Part shown: positions 10,866 to 22,364 of the stretch, one piece after another
How positions within the stretch are numbered: position 1 is the first letter of the stretch
Layout of the letters: every line of letters starts with the position of its first letter
Assembly (NCBI GenBank): GCA_918026815.1
Contig: CAKJVC010000150.1
Span: forward strand, 1,816,600-1,880,599
Source of the DNA: Chalara sp. BL73
Lineage: Eukaryota; Ascomycota; Leotiomycetes; Helotiales
Length of the DNA stretch: 64,000 nt
Direction of reading: 5' to 3'
Made by a program: the position numbers and the translations under genes
The notes under the pieces: generated by a model
Database searches by the model: none
Told to the model about the DNA's origin: nothing
The model's input: the letters and a program-made list of their open reading frames with translations, nothing else

Positions 10866-11842
10866 ATGAAAACGGTACTTGTTATCGGCGCGTTATCCAG
10901 CATCCCGCCCCCCTTCCGCTCTGATCTACATACTAATTATGTCTTAGGAGCCAGCCGAGGCATCGGGCTTCAATTGATTCGCACCTTTACAAAGAACGGC
11001 TGGAGCACGGTTGGCTCAGTCCGACTAGAAACACTGACCATGAAAGGTCCGTCAATTGCTGGCGTAAGTAAAACAGCAGTGTCTCTGTATCCTGTCTTAC
11101 AAAACTTTACAGCTAGAGGCGACTGATGCAATGATCGTTGAGATTGACTGCAAGAACAAAAGCACAATTAAGAAAGCCGCTCACGAGCTTCGAGACACAA
11201 AGCTTGGCGTTCCCATTAACTGTGCTGGCAAGTGCTGTGATCCTAAAGCAAGATGTTAGGAGTAATAAAAATGGTGCTGAAAGGTATCAAACCACGACCC
11301 CTCGAATGAGACGCTCACGGAGGGAAAGATTTATGGAGCGCTTCCAAGTCATGGCAGTCGTACGACCAAACTGAAGCCCACCCATAATGTTGAAGACTCT
11401 CTAACTACTCATAAGGCCCGTTTCTATTCATCAAACACTTCATTTTCATGCTTTCCCTAGGCGGTGGAGGGAAGTTGGTCAATATATCATCTGGCAGCGC
11501 CAGCATTGGATGTGAGCCATTGTACAAGTCAGCAATGAGTTCCTTTATGAAGCTGCCTAACCATGGCTACAGCGCCTACTCACGACGGCGAATCTATAGG
11601 TTACCGAATGGCAAAGTTGGCCGTCAACCAACAAACCAAAACCCTCGCCCTCGACTTCCAGAGAGCAGGGGTTCCTGTCACGATAGTTGCGATTGCCCCT
11701 GGATTTATTAAGACTTGTCTCACAGGCTTCAGGGGAGTTGTTGACATTGGGGGGTCCGGCAATGGTATGTATGATATCTAAACTTACCTCGGGACAGTCT
11801 GGGTCTTTCTATGAATGGAATGGAAGGAAATTGCCATGGTGA
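10866..11842 (+). pseudogene. Short-chain dehydrogenase/reductase relic
   Basis: The first part is still readable. Exon 10866..10891, a 59-bp intron, exon 10951..11063, a 49-bp intron (GTAAGT...TACAG), then an exon from 11113. Spliced, they give the Rossmann start VLVIGA-SRGIGLQLI and later GVPINCAGKC. After about 11240 the frame breaks repeatedly. MERFQVMAV, KLVNISSGSASIG, ESIGYRMAKLAVNQQTKTL (the YxxxK region), VTIVAIAPGFIKT and FYEWNGRKLPW appear in successive frames, and the last ends at TGA 11840-11842. A TAG stop follows CCDPKARC. An NAD(P)-dependent oxidoreductase once; now inactive. Confidence 0.8.
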
Positions 11843-13374
11843 GGCAGTGGTCTCGCATTGATGAGATTGGACTTCCACAGGAGCGCGGCTCCATTCTTTC
11901 GGAACATCTGGTACTTGGTACTAAAAGCTCAGCGGGAAAGAAACAGCTTTCATTTGCGCGTTCTCTCAATCATAAACATAATGGAAGTCTCAACTTAATC
12001 AAGTTCGCATCCTTGCACTTTCCATTTAAACTCCCTAAAATTCATGCTCAAAATAAATTACGGCAACCGCTCCAGCAGAGGCCCTCATCCCAGTCAAAGT
12101 AGCCTAAACCAGGCCCCGAATACAAGTCAAGAAGTTTGATGGAAACACCCAGGCCAAAAAAAGATGTTCGCATATTTCAAAATTCAAATCTGTGCGCCGC
12201 CTATGGGCAATGACTATTCCACCCACCTATTGTAATTGGCTTAATGCACATATCATTTCAGCAGCTAAATTTATCAGAGAGTTCAAACATCCCGCAAGTA
12301 CTATCCTTTGGCAGATACTTGAAGCAATCCTGCGTCGCATGGTTATATTAAAGACCAGCACACAGCCAGTCACGGCTTTGTGTTTCGCCCGTCAGAGCTG
12401 CCCAACGTCCGCTGGCTTGTTAGAATAAAAATATGCGTAAGTTTAGTACTGGGCGAGCTGAAGTCTGCCTCAAGCTGGACTTGAACTCGAACTTGAGCTC
12501 CAACTCCCAAGTTAATAATAGGTCTAACTTCACGCAACGAAGTACAGTCTTACTTGTCGCCTCACTGGCGTTAGATAATCCTAATTCTAGCCTGACATCT
12601 AAATCTGCTCGTTGATGTTGGCTTGGATCTGTTTCATAAGACGTGTAATGCGCAAAATATGTAGCGTGGCACGAGTCGACTCCAATTCATACAAAGACTA
12701 ATCTCTACCCTCTCTACTACAGCTCCAGGCCTCCTACTTGTACCGTTCGAGCTCCTATCGGCCCTCTAAGTGATCTAGAACCCTAATATGGTTGACCACC
12801 TGTTGAACCCTTAGCGTATTATGTAGCTGAAAGCCTTGATCTCCACGTAGAGCCTTCATCTCCTCACCAGCATGTGATACACAACCTAGAACCTGATCCC
12901 AACATGTGATAATTAGGCACCTGACATAGCGGTCTTCCCTGGAACGCCATCCTGGCGTTCCTCTTGGTATTGCCAGTCCCGATGCTTGTAGTCAGATTCG
13001 TAAGGAGTCGGAAGCGAGCCGAAAGCGGGTCGGGCGAGCTTGGAAAGCTGCCTCTAAGCGCAATAACAACGATTCTTTGCAACAATACATGCTACAACTC
13101 CGGCGGCCAATCCCCAGAATTACCGTTGCCACAGCTGCTGTGCTATGCCTGCTCCCGTTTCCTTTTCTTCGATTTCTTTTGATCTCAAACGTAGCTTTTC
13201 GATGGTATTCCCGTAATGCTTCGCCGGCGTTCTGAGGGTTTTCCGCAGGCTCCTAAGAGTCTATTGCAAGCGAATAACTGTCTTGTTGTACTAAATATCC
13301 CATCCTTCTCTTGGTAGATCGATGGACTTAAATAGCTTTCACTTCACATTCCTCCTCTTCTTGTATTTAGAGCG
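11843..13374. other. Long intergenic region, no gene recognised
   Basis: Several 60-95 codon open frames on both strands, none with a recognisable domain. Bases 12650-13060 have a low-complexity look and may be the downstream part of the Gypsy relic at 13375-13560, but I could not read pol motifs in it. Confidence 0.4.
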
Positions 13375-13560
13375 GCGCCAGCTCCTGGGGAGCTCTTTTC
13401 CGTTCATGCCACAGCTTTAATAAAGACACATCAAACACATCATGAATCCTACGGTGAGCCGGAAACTTCAGCCTGTACGCCTGGCCATAATCTCACGTAA
13501 CTTCCAAAGCTTCGAACAGCCTTAAAAACTTATCTGCAAGCTTACGGCTAGGCTTGAGTT
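13375..13560 (-). pseudogene. Ty3/Gypsy polyprotein 3'-end fragment
   Basis: The minus strand reads KLADKFLRLFEALEV, then after a TGA, YGQAYRLKFPAHRRIHDV and FDVSLLKLWHERK. This matches the end of fungal Tf1/Gypsy polyproteins (LGPFEVLEV..., YRLKLP...IHNVFHVSLLKPWH), which lies just after the integrase core. It is only about 60 codons long, has an internal stop, and is abutted upstream on its own strand by the LTR-like sequence at 13565. A relic. Confidence 0.7.
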
Positions 13561-13564
13561 GTTG

Positions 13565-13860
13565 TAACAGGCAGGATCCGTCAAACCAGTTCAAGACCCC
13601 GGATATAGAATAAAAGCCCTTACGGGAGAAATTAAGGTTCCCAGCTACGCAACGATCGGGGCTGCAAATGGTGAAAACAGCCCATGGCCAGCCGCAGGCT
13701 TGCGGCCACTACAAAAGCGTGTGACCTAGACTGTTGCAGGCTTCAGCTGTTAGAGTACCTTCGGGGATATTAAAGTCACAAGCTTGGTGACACTGTAGGA
13801 GAAGAATACAACACAATCCAGGGGCGAAGGATATAAAAAGAAGCTAGAACTCCTTTGAGA
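13565..13860 (+). repeat. LTR-like repeat beginning TGTAACAGG
   Basis: Starts TGTAACAGGCAGGATCC. It contains AACAGCCCATGGCCAGCC and ACTACAAAAGCGTGTGACCT and a TATA-like ATATAAAAAG near 13830. The same unit recurs around 26750-26890 (reverse) and 27600-27750, where it is split by an LTR-mediated inversion. The 3' end is uncertain. Confidence 0.6.
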
Positions 13861-14010
13861 GAGGGAAAGCTTGAGTCTTCATAGATTCAACGGCCCACAT
13901 TATATATCAATACAGTGCTATTACTTTTGCATTACCAGTCCCGTGTCCTCATTGCATACGTGTCCTCCCCTGCTATATTGCAATCCCTCCTGCCGCCATC
14001 TGTTTGTTCC

Positions 14011-14213
14011 TGTCACGGCCCTGGCCCTCTCTCGCTTAGAGCCCCTTAGGGCTCGGCCCCTGACACCACAAGGCCTCTGTTACACTGGCCCCCGGCCAGT
14101 CTCCTGTATATAAAGCACTGCCTTCCTTCCCTTCTTCTATCTGTAGTTTATTCTCTTCGTTATATAACGATAGATAGTCGTTCACACCTTTGAGTCCTCC
14201 CTGATATCTAGAT
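14011..14213 (+). repeat. Truncated solo LTR (TGTCACGGCCC family)
   Basis: Begins TGTCACGGCCCTGGCC, with the TATA region TGTATATAAAGCACTG and TTCTCTTCGTTATA, as in the complete copies at 27096-27383 and 57028-57316. Similarity stops near 14213 where Copia sequence begins. The 3' end GAGTTGTTACA is missing, so it is truncated or nested. Confidence 0.8.
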
Positions 14214-14640
14214 TTTAAGGATAATAAAACTCGTCTAGATTGAACTTTGTATCTCTGGTTCAAAAACCTTTTTCTCAATAGAAACCAGATTCTAGATATG
14301 TTGAATCCCATTCAACGAAGTAACCTACAGGTGCTCTAGGATCGAGCTTCCTGGCTTTAGTCTTTATTGCATCTCTATCCAAAAAGTAAGTTTTTACAGT
14401 TTATTGGTTACATGTGGGCTCTTTTCGGCTTTCTTCCCGTTACGGGTTCAAAGGACGTTTTCCAATCCAGTTTCCGTACGAGTAGCCTCCCCTTGATATA
14501 AGCCGCAGTCTGTATCAGTTCTAGCCATAAGTTGGTAGAAAACGAGCTCCAAACCATAGCACTCAAATGCTTATTTCTTTGTTGGTTCGTTCCTGATTGG
14601 GTTTTGCAAGAGGTTGATCTTCCTTTCGAACCATCTCAGG
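14214..14640 (-). pseudogene. Ty1/Copia integrase-region fragment
   Basis: The minus strand reads STNLWLELIQTAAYIKGR, LDWKTSFEPVTGRKP, ARKLDPRAPVGYFVEWDST, then TRDTKFNLDEFYYP and NLDIRED. These match the integrase C-terminal region of fungal Copia elements (LWPE..TAAYI.NRTP, KLDPRA..GYLVG.DS, TRDV.FNEDEFY). Stops (TGA, TAA, TAG) and frame changes interrupt every block. It is joined directly to the truncated LTR at 14011-14213, on the opposite strand to that LTR's apparent direction, so this is probably nesting. Confidence 0.7.
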
Positions 14641-14831
14641 ATTTGGAATCTGATAGATCCCTGGTAAAACCATCATATCCCTTGCTAATGAAGTGATCTT
14701 TCTTTCCAGTTTTCTCTAGCTCCTTATTTATCCTCTTGAATACCTCCTTCCATGCCACCCAGTCATCAGGTCTTCTAGACGGAACTAAATAAAAGCACCT
14801 GGATAGAGTATGCCTCTCATTCCACATAAGC

Positions 14832-14895
14832 ACCTCTCTTTCTCTTTCTCTTTCTCTTTCTCTTTCTCTTTCTCTTTCTCTTTCTCTTTCTCTTC
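14832..14895. repeat. Hexanucleotide microsatellite (TCTTTC)n
   Basis: About ten perfect tandem TCTTTC units on the plus strand, 5' of a short T-rich tail. A simple repeat with no gene context. Confidence 0.95.
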
Positions 14896-15414
14896 CTTTG
14901 TATTTGTATTGTTTTCTTGGCCATCCTCTAGTTGTTGGCCTTTGAAAGCTGTGAAGGAGAAGTGCGAATTACTGTTAGGTTAAAGCAAGTTAAAAGGATC
15001 CCCGGGATAGTTGGGCTATCCAGAAAGTCTTAGCTGTCTGGGTGGCGGTGTTGAACGACATATAAGACGCGATACTAATTCGGCAAGAAACATCCGCTTT
15101 TTGCCATTTCACAACGGGAAGTGACACCCCATAACATGCACCAGTATCAAATAGCAGCCTCCAGATGCTTATAAGATGATAATCGTGCCAACGGGAAACG
15201 GATAATCGAAGGCGATTAAGTCACACAAGGTGAGTATCCTAAGACCGACGATGACGAGGAAAGATTGCAAGCGCTGAGAATGCAGAAGAACATCGGGACT
15301 GGCGTTCGGCGACGGTGATGAACAATATTAATAGTTGAAATACAGGAATAGGCGGTGGCAAGCCGATTTTCAGCTAAGTTCTCTAATTGTAAACGGCAGT
15401 AAAGAGCTTTATTC

Positions 15415-17560
15415 CTGACCCTCGTTCACGGTAGCTCGCGTGCCCAGGCGAGTCCTCCTATTATCATATACATTAAAGCTATCAATATCTTCAAGTGGAA
15501 GTGATGTGTCTTCTAATGATTCTGATGGAGTTATTGGAGGGAAAATTAGGCTATTGGGCGAAGTGTATCTATTATCCAGTAGAAATTTGTTTGAAGGGTT
15601 CATCCTGATTGTACTCCTGGAAACTGGCGGAAGGCGGAGCGTACATACTGTGCGTAGCGGCAATTTGCACAATGGACTTATCCTGATTTTTTGTCGAGAT
15701 ACTTGTCCAGTATTCCGTGAGTAGTTGATTAGTTGGGTCCTCTCCGTTTCCGTATTCGTAGCTATTACCATCTGTAGAGTCGGCAGTCGTCGCCTGGTAC
15801 GCTTGGAGCGACAACGGATTCATTTTGATTGTTTTCCTGGAAACTGCTGGAAACTGGGGCATTTCCCCCACTGCTGGAGTATTCTTGTACGCTTTTAGCT
15901 CCGCTGTTGTGTCCGCGGGACAATGACTCTTTGCGCCTGTTGTTGCTGCTATTTGCGGAATCATCCGAAGATGGCGGATGTGATTTGGCCAGCTGGGAAG
16001 TAATCTTCCTATTCTCCTCGAGGAGGCTGTCCAACGATTTTGAATCTCCTCCAAGCGCTTATCCTTGCCCCAATCGATGATATTTCGAGCGTCCTTGCGG
16101 AACTCCACGTATTGATCAAGCTCCTAAAGTAAGAAACTCTTCGCATTCCGCATGTAGTAATCGGGCTCGTTATGCTTCCATGAAATGTAAAGTCGCGCTC
16201 CTGTACCGTTCATAGCAATGCTAAATACGACACTGTCAATCGGCTGGACCTCATCGTACTTGCACTGCTTCAGCTGGCAGTTGAGGCGTTCGGCAATATT
16301 AACACATGATGCAGAGCCTCCAAAACACTGATTCGCCGCTACCCACATACTCCCAGACTCTCCAGGACTATCAGCCCTGAACTCGATAACAAAGAGCGGA
16401 TACATCAAGTTTGAAGTGTTGGTTACCATTTCATTTCCCATAAAGAGAAGTTGGGCTTGCTGCTGGGGAAATGCTCTAATGCTATTATATCTGTAAAGCA
16501 TATCAGGTACTAACTTCCAGCTTTAATGCAACATTCGGAACAGTATACTTGGCCATCAGATTTTTGTCGATAAGTTTGAGACTATCCGATAATTTAAGAT
16601 TAAAGAAAATATTAGCCTTGAAATACTTTTCAATAGCAGATTTTGCGCTGGCTATCCCAAAGTCATACAAATCCGTATCTTGCCTTATTTGATCTGATGA
16701 CGGGCCTAGAGATAAACGGTCCTTAACTACCTAATTAGCCAGGTTAAGAATACGTTCCGGGAAATTTTCGTAGGAATAGCGCATGTAGATCTTATTTGCA
16801 CCAAGTTCGCCCGTCGGTAAAAAAGCTCCTCAACAAGGCTCCTTCGACCTAAACCAGTAAAAGCACCACTGATATCCGATAGTGCGATTGATGAAGTGAG
16901 TGTCGGCGGCATAACGAATCTATCAGCATCCCGTGTATACTCCATATTCGGCACCGATTTTGTAAGTCTCCTAGGGATAAATTTGCCATCTGAGTGATCA
17001 AAAACAGTATCCGACCGGCAGTGTCTTTCTCAGTAGGACTCTGGCCCTGAAATAGACTCGACCCACTGGGTAATAACAGACTCTAGATAGTGTCTTTTCG
17101 GAGCAGGACTCAAGGGGAGCTGGTCGATAGAGTCTTCGAGGAATGGTGTGTGTGGACGCCTTAAAGGGAGAAGCTTTTGGCTGTACAGTCTTACGGGTTT
17201 GTGGTGGGCAACGATATTCTAGCACATCATATATGTATCAGCACACTGCTTGTCAAAAACAATAACCACAACCAACCTTGAAACTGTGCTCTTGAAGTTC
17301 CCGGTGCCGGTGCCTCGACAGGACCCGAAGTTGGTACACGCATATTTGAGGTCGTTTCAACAGACTGTGAAGTCTGGGATCCGGTAGTCGTTGCTCAAGA
17401 GGGCTTTGAGATTCGTAGCAAGATCTTAGGATGTGGATCCAACTGCAGTCGTAGAGGAGCGGGAGGCTTACAGATCCGCGTAGATCGCAGCTGCATGATG
17501 AACTTGGGCAGCCGTAGATAAAGTGTGGTGATAAGTGTTTGGTCTGGATGGACAAAGGCT
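15415..17560 (-). pseudogene. DUF7924-type fungal gene, decayed
   Basis: Minus-strand segments in order: a Ser/Pro-rich N-terminus (17250-17560), SVPNMEYTRDADRFVMPP and SLVEELFYRRANL (16730-16960), SAIEKYFKANIF and LMAKYTVPN (about 16520-16700), then the conserved core AFPQQQAQLLFMGNEMV, PLFVIEFRAD, GSMWVAANQCFGGSASCV and YISWKHNEPDYYM (16124-16501), then a tail with repeated SFQENNQ/SFQEYNQ motifs. The EFR of the core recalls the ExK of PD-(D/E)xK nucleases, but this is only a resemblance. Frameshifts split the core from the segment before it (about 16503) and from the tail. A stop lies at about 16731. The family is widespread in ascomycetes, with no known function. This copy is dead. Confidence 0.7.
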
Positions 17561-17569
17561 GAGTTTGAG

Positions 17570-18315
17570 ATACAGCTTATCGCATCCTCGGCAAAGGCGG
17601 TTATCTTAGCGATTTGATTTGTTCGCGATAAATTTGGGTGGAGTTATGTAATGGTTGGTCAATTGGTTCGCTGTCCACCCTGTTCGTGCATTACTACGGA
17701 GCCTGAGGCTACATAATAACTACGTGATGAAAAGAGCAAGGCATCTCCCATTTTCTGATTTTGTTATTCTACTAATTGTGGGCGTATAGCCCGAGAGTTA
17801 TTCCGAGGGTTCCCTGCTAGTCGAATAAAAGAATGAATTCAAGAAGGCCAGGTAATAAAATGTGATTAGGTGACATAACCCCTGAACTCTACCCCCTGTG
17901 AAAACGGCTCAAAGGAAGTGCGCTTAATACAATCAAGCATGATAGAACGTGAATTACACAATGATAATCAGAAGGTGTTGGGAATGCCGACAGGCTCTCT
18001 ATTTTTGACTATATGATACGTGTATGAAGTGTGTTCTAGCAATTTGTGTGTGTGAAAAGTCTTCAGCGCTACCGTTCCCCACTTAGTCAGAGACATGTCA
18101 GCTACCCTGGATTCTCAAATCCTAACATGCCGAGCCCCAGGCCTACGTCACACATGCTCGGTCCGTGACAGGAAGGTCTTAAAAGACAGTTGTTCGGATT
18201 TGGTACTTCGACCACATCTTTACTGTTTTATCTATTCAGATTGTGCTTGGGCGAGTCGATTCGCCCAACTAGGTATAGGCATGGGAACCACGGGTTCTGG
18301 TGCTAGCTATGGTTT
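17570..18315. other. Intergenic, nothing recognised
   Basis: 3' flank of the C2H2-STAND gene. Only one short plus-strand open frame (18095-18322), without recognisable motifs. Confidence 0.4.
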
Positions 18316-21300
18316 TTACTGAGGTATTTGTCCAGGGATATTCTGGCTTCCTGGATGAGCCTGGCCTGGAGGCATGCCCAGACGGGGCTGTTGCCCTCTC
18401 GTCTGTGCCATAGCCATTTGCTGCTGTATCAGGTTAACCCTCATCGTTTGCTGTTGATATTGCTGCAGGCGATTCTTCATGATAAGGTTGCGGATCTGGT
18501 CATCTGTCGCACCGGCCATGTTCGGATTCCCATTCCTGATGTTGTGTATATCCTGGGGAGTTACTTGGGGTATTCCCACCTGAGGCGCATTTATAGCATT
18601 TTGGGGATTGAATTGAGCCTGCGGCATTAGCTGACCGGGGCTCATTTGACCATTGGGCGTTGCACCCGGAGGCCTTCCAGCTTGCCGCAGCTGGTTGTAT
18701 TGAGCCAGGACCTGTTCTATTCGCTCCGGTGGGATTGCAGCCATCTTCTGTTGTAACTCTGGCGACATGGTATTCAGAACCATCTGCTGTTGTGGCGTTC
18801 GCGGGTATCCTTGTGGAAATCTGGGATCCTGCGGTTGTCCAAACGGTGGATTTGGAATACCTTGAGGCAATTCTACCTGATTCATTGGCCCTGGCGTTCT
18901 AAGAGGAGTGTTAAGTGTCCCCATTGCCGGACTTCGCAGAGGAGGCATGGGCCCAGTGCTCGGAACAACGGGCAGCTTTAAACTGTCTGCAAGACTGGGG
19001 CCCTCCGCAATGACCGGATGGTACTTCTCATTGTGTTTTTTCAGGAGATTTCGGGTCGTAAATCCAGTCGCGAAATAGACGCATGATAGATGTACACAAC
19101 GATATCGTCGTTGATGCCGGGACTCGTGCTTGGCTCGTTGTGACAGAGATTCAAAGCCATCGACACTCAAGTCACAATGAAGGTATCTGCATACAAAAGC
19201 TGAAGCCCCATATGTATCTCGAAAGGCTTGCAGGTCCTTCCTATTGAGCTCAGGAAAGCGTACTACAACCTTGTCATCCAACAGAAACTCAGCCATCTGC
19301 TGGTAATAATGGCGGACCGTGCTGAAGTGCGTCGGATCGATATCACACGATTCCAAAGAAATCGCTGCTGGTTGTCAGAATTTGATGGTCGTATTTTGCT
19401 TTCTGGAATGCTTACTTTCAGGAGGCTTGTCCGAAGAATCCTCTTGATTCATTTTCGCTCTGAAGATAAGCACGTCCGAGACCAGTCTCCTAATATCTGG
19501 CAGATTGCTTAATGCCTCAAAACCGGGAGTTTCGGTTATGTCTTTATCTGTACTACTTCTAGATGTGGAGTCAGGCGAATTGAATCCTGCTTTCTTAAAC
19601 CTCAGCAGCAACTGAAGTTGATCTATAAGTTCCGTGGAGAATTGGCGTTGGTGTTGGTCTAACAGGCCGCAATATGCTAAAAGATGTTTGTACCAGAACT
19701 TATCGGCGTATATTTGAAGGCCATGAAAGCCTCGAACAACAATAGCCGCCCTTTCAGCATCTGTGGAATACACCGGAAGCAAAGAGATACAGGAATTCAG
19801 AAAAGTTACGCAAGAAAATGAAATATCCAAATGCGCGTTTTCACGCCAAATAAAAGGGCGCGCTGCTTGATATTCTTCTTCAAGAATATATCTATAGAAG
19901 TCAGCGATTGTGCGTCCTTCGCCATAAAAAGAGCTGATTACTCTTTTGCTGAAAAGTGCACGAAATCTATAGTACTGGCAGGGCCCTCTTCGATAAGAGG
20001 TCGGCAAAGATCCAGTATTTCTTTTCGAATTTTCGTCTTAGGCGTTAAAGTCGTATTTGAAGCGTCAAAAGCGATCCCATCGAGTAGTTCGTAGCTTTTC
20101 AGGATCCTGTAAGAACAGGCCATCCATCCTAGAATCCGAATAGCCACGTATCTTGCATATCTGGAATTGTTGGGATCCATGATTCTGTCGAGAATACGTC
20201 CGTATCTACAGGTCTGTTAGTGGTCTAGAATAGTATGATTTGCAGAACTGCGAATGTATTTCTTACGCTGCTTTAAGGCCCTTTGGTAAGCTCACGGCTG
20301 TTTCTTCTAAAACGGCATCACTATAGCAATATTTAAGCTCATCAACGACTAATCGGACCCACAAGAACATGCCTATACAGCGATTAGCATTGTCTTCGTT
20401 ATAGCGTTGAACTTGATCACCATTTGCTTTTTCTACTAAAACCAGTTCAATTCTGTCCAATAAATCTTGATCAGATGTATGAAGTTTCGCTATTTTGTAT
20501 TTCACAAATGCTCGAATATCCCAGTCCACTTCCTGGCGCCCGTCCAGTGAAATATAAGGCTGTTCAGAAAGCTTTTTACGGATATGCACTTCTTTTCGAC
20601 TCGAAAAAAGAACTTTGCAGCGTGTTGTTGGGCCTGTGCAAACTGCCTGAAGTTCTTTTAATATCGCTTTCTGATTTTCTTTCGAGCATTCGTCAATCCC
20701 ATCAACAACGATTCTTGCATATGCGATAATCTCAAGAAGCTGTGGCACCAGAATTTTGAGTTGAGCCATTCCGCAATTTGCTCCTTTATAAATATACTCA
20801 TTAGCGATAAAAGTGCTAATATTAGGATGCTGTCTGAGAATTTGAAGTACAATAGTCGTCAGGATCTGATAACAAACGTTTCCAGTATTTTGACTGTTAC
20901 AAAAGTAATAACAAGCAGTTAAACCCGGTGTGCTCATGAGTATTTGAACGATATACGAGCACATGACACTTTTGCCTTTAATAGTGGTATTAGCAACGGC
21001 ATTATTTCGGCGCGCAATAAGAATGTACCTGATCCGGGCTTTCCATCAAGCCAAAGGCACGGACGTTTAGCATCATCCTTCATCCAACTCTTCAACTGCG
21101 GCTCATTCGCCATCCACTCGCAGGTTTTCTCGTGCCGTCTTTCTGACATTCTTTCTTGCTCTGTCTCTTGGGTCTTTTCATCGAAAGAAAGCCACGAAAT
21201 AGAGTGATGTAATTGAGAAATTCGCACATTCTTTTCGTTTTCCTCGAGTACTTCTAGCTCTTGTTTCCGCCTCTGTCGAATCTCATCTTGCATTCTGGTG

Positions 21301-22072
21301 CGCGACTCTTTCGCTTCCACAATGTCAAATGAAGCAGCCTCAACGTCGACAAAATCTCGCTGCTTTTTTAGGGAATCGATGATGCAGTCGAACCGACTTC
21401 CAAAGTCCTTCCAGAGAGAAAGAAATATAACATGCCATGCTACAGTCGATTTTCAGTAAACAACGAGTAGTCAAGGTGGAGCTCAATTACCTCTTCGCCG
21501 AAAGAATTTGTATGCGCGTTGATGGAAACTTAGAATTTCCGTGTATACTGCAGCAAGGACATGTTGAAATTCGAGATTATCGCAAAAAGCCACCTTGTAA
21601 CGGTCGAATCGTGGCAGGGCAGCGCCAATATCAGCGTACGCCGAAAGCAAAGCGTCAAAAACATCGCGATAATGACTTGCAATCTAATGAGCTAGTGAGC
21701 AGTGAGCACGAGATTTGGGAGCCAGTTAGATATCCAAACCTCAAGCATCAACTTAATTGGAGCCTACATATCGTGAGCCATTTCGTCCAGTAAGTCAACC
21801 AAATGCGTACGAACCCAAACGTATGGCAAGTAAGGTGTTCCATTACACAAGACCTCAATTACCTTACTGTACTTTTCAATCCCTCGTAACAAAGGCTCGA
21901 TGCGGCGTAAGTTCTGGGCTGATTGCCGCTTCCTCTGTTTGCTGTCGATCTCTCGAACAGCTGACCAGACATCTTTCAGCTCTGTCGACGCAAAGTTGTG
22001 CGCATCTTCTTCGGAAACCGACCGTTTGAGCTTTTCGAACGCGTCGGCTATTATACTTGTTGGATTCGCCAT
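18316..22072 (-). CDS. STAND receptor: DUF7708-like, NACHT, two C2H2 fingers
   Basis: Eight exons, complement(18316..19367, 19416..19891, 19942..20205, 20267..20975, 21029..21439, 21491..21683, 21740..21763, 21815..22072), total 3387 nt, 1128 residues. Every junction has GT-AG ends and keeps frame. Exon 7 from the 3' end is a 24-bp microexon. The start MANPTSIIADAFEKL is the usual one for this family. An N-terminal helical domain (about 1-160) resembles DUF7708, then a charged coiled-coil segment. NACHT: Walker A GKPGSGKS 291-298 (Lys and Ser supplied across an intron), Walker B IVVDGIDEC 384-392. FVHFSAKEY ends the NACHT-associated region. Two C2H2 fingers: C838/C843/H859/H863 and C869/C874/H890/H895. 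The last 230 residues are Gln/Pro/Met-rich. The nucleic-acid-type C-terminus and the divergent SNF2 neighbour are the odd features. Confidence 0.9.
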
Positions 22073-22364
22073 GCGCGATAGAAAGCAAGCTGATAAATGA
22101 TCAAGAATGAGGAGGAAATCGGAAGAAGAAGAGGAGGTTCTGCAACAAGGCTGTGCTCTCACTTTGTCACACTCACACTCTGAATGGGGCTGAGTCGAGT
22201 ACTCATAGAAACCCACAGGAGCTGGCACTTCGATTTTGATCATCAGCTGCACGTCGCAGTGTCGCTCAATAGACCTTTATCCATCAAGGTTGCTCTCAAA
22301 ACTGTATTGGCAAATGGGTGGACCATCTCAGGAACATCATTAGAAAGATATTCGGTTGTGGAAT
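22073..22364. promoter_or_regulatory. Shared divergent promoter, STAND and SNF2 genes
   Basis: Only 292 bp separate the start codons of the two divergent intact genes, so regulatory sequence is probably shared. Polypurine GAGGAGGAAATCGGAAGAAG near 22110. No named motif recognised. Confidence 0.6.

Noticed and set aside
14636..14833. 65-codon minus-strand frame next to the Copia fragment as an extra domain
   Set aside because: No match to Copia integrase or reverse transcriptase motifs that I can recognise; left unassigned.
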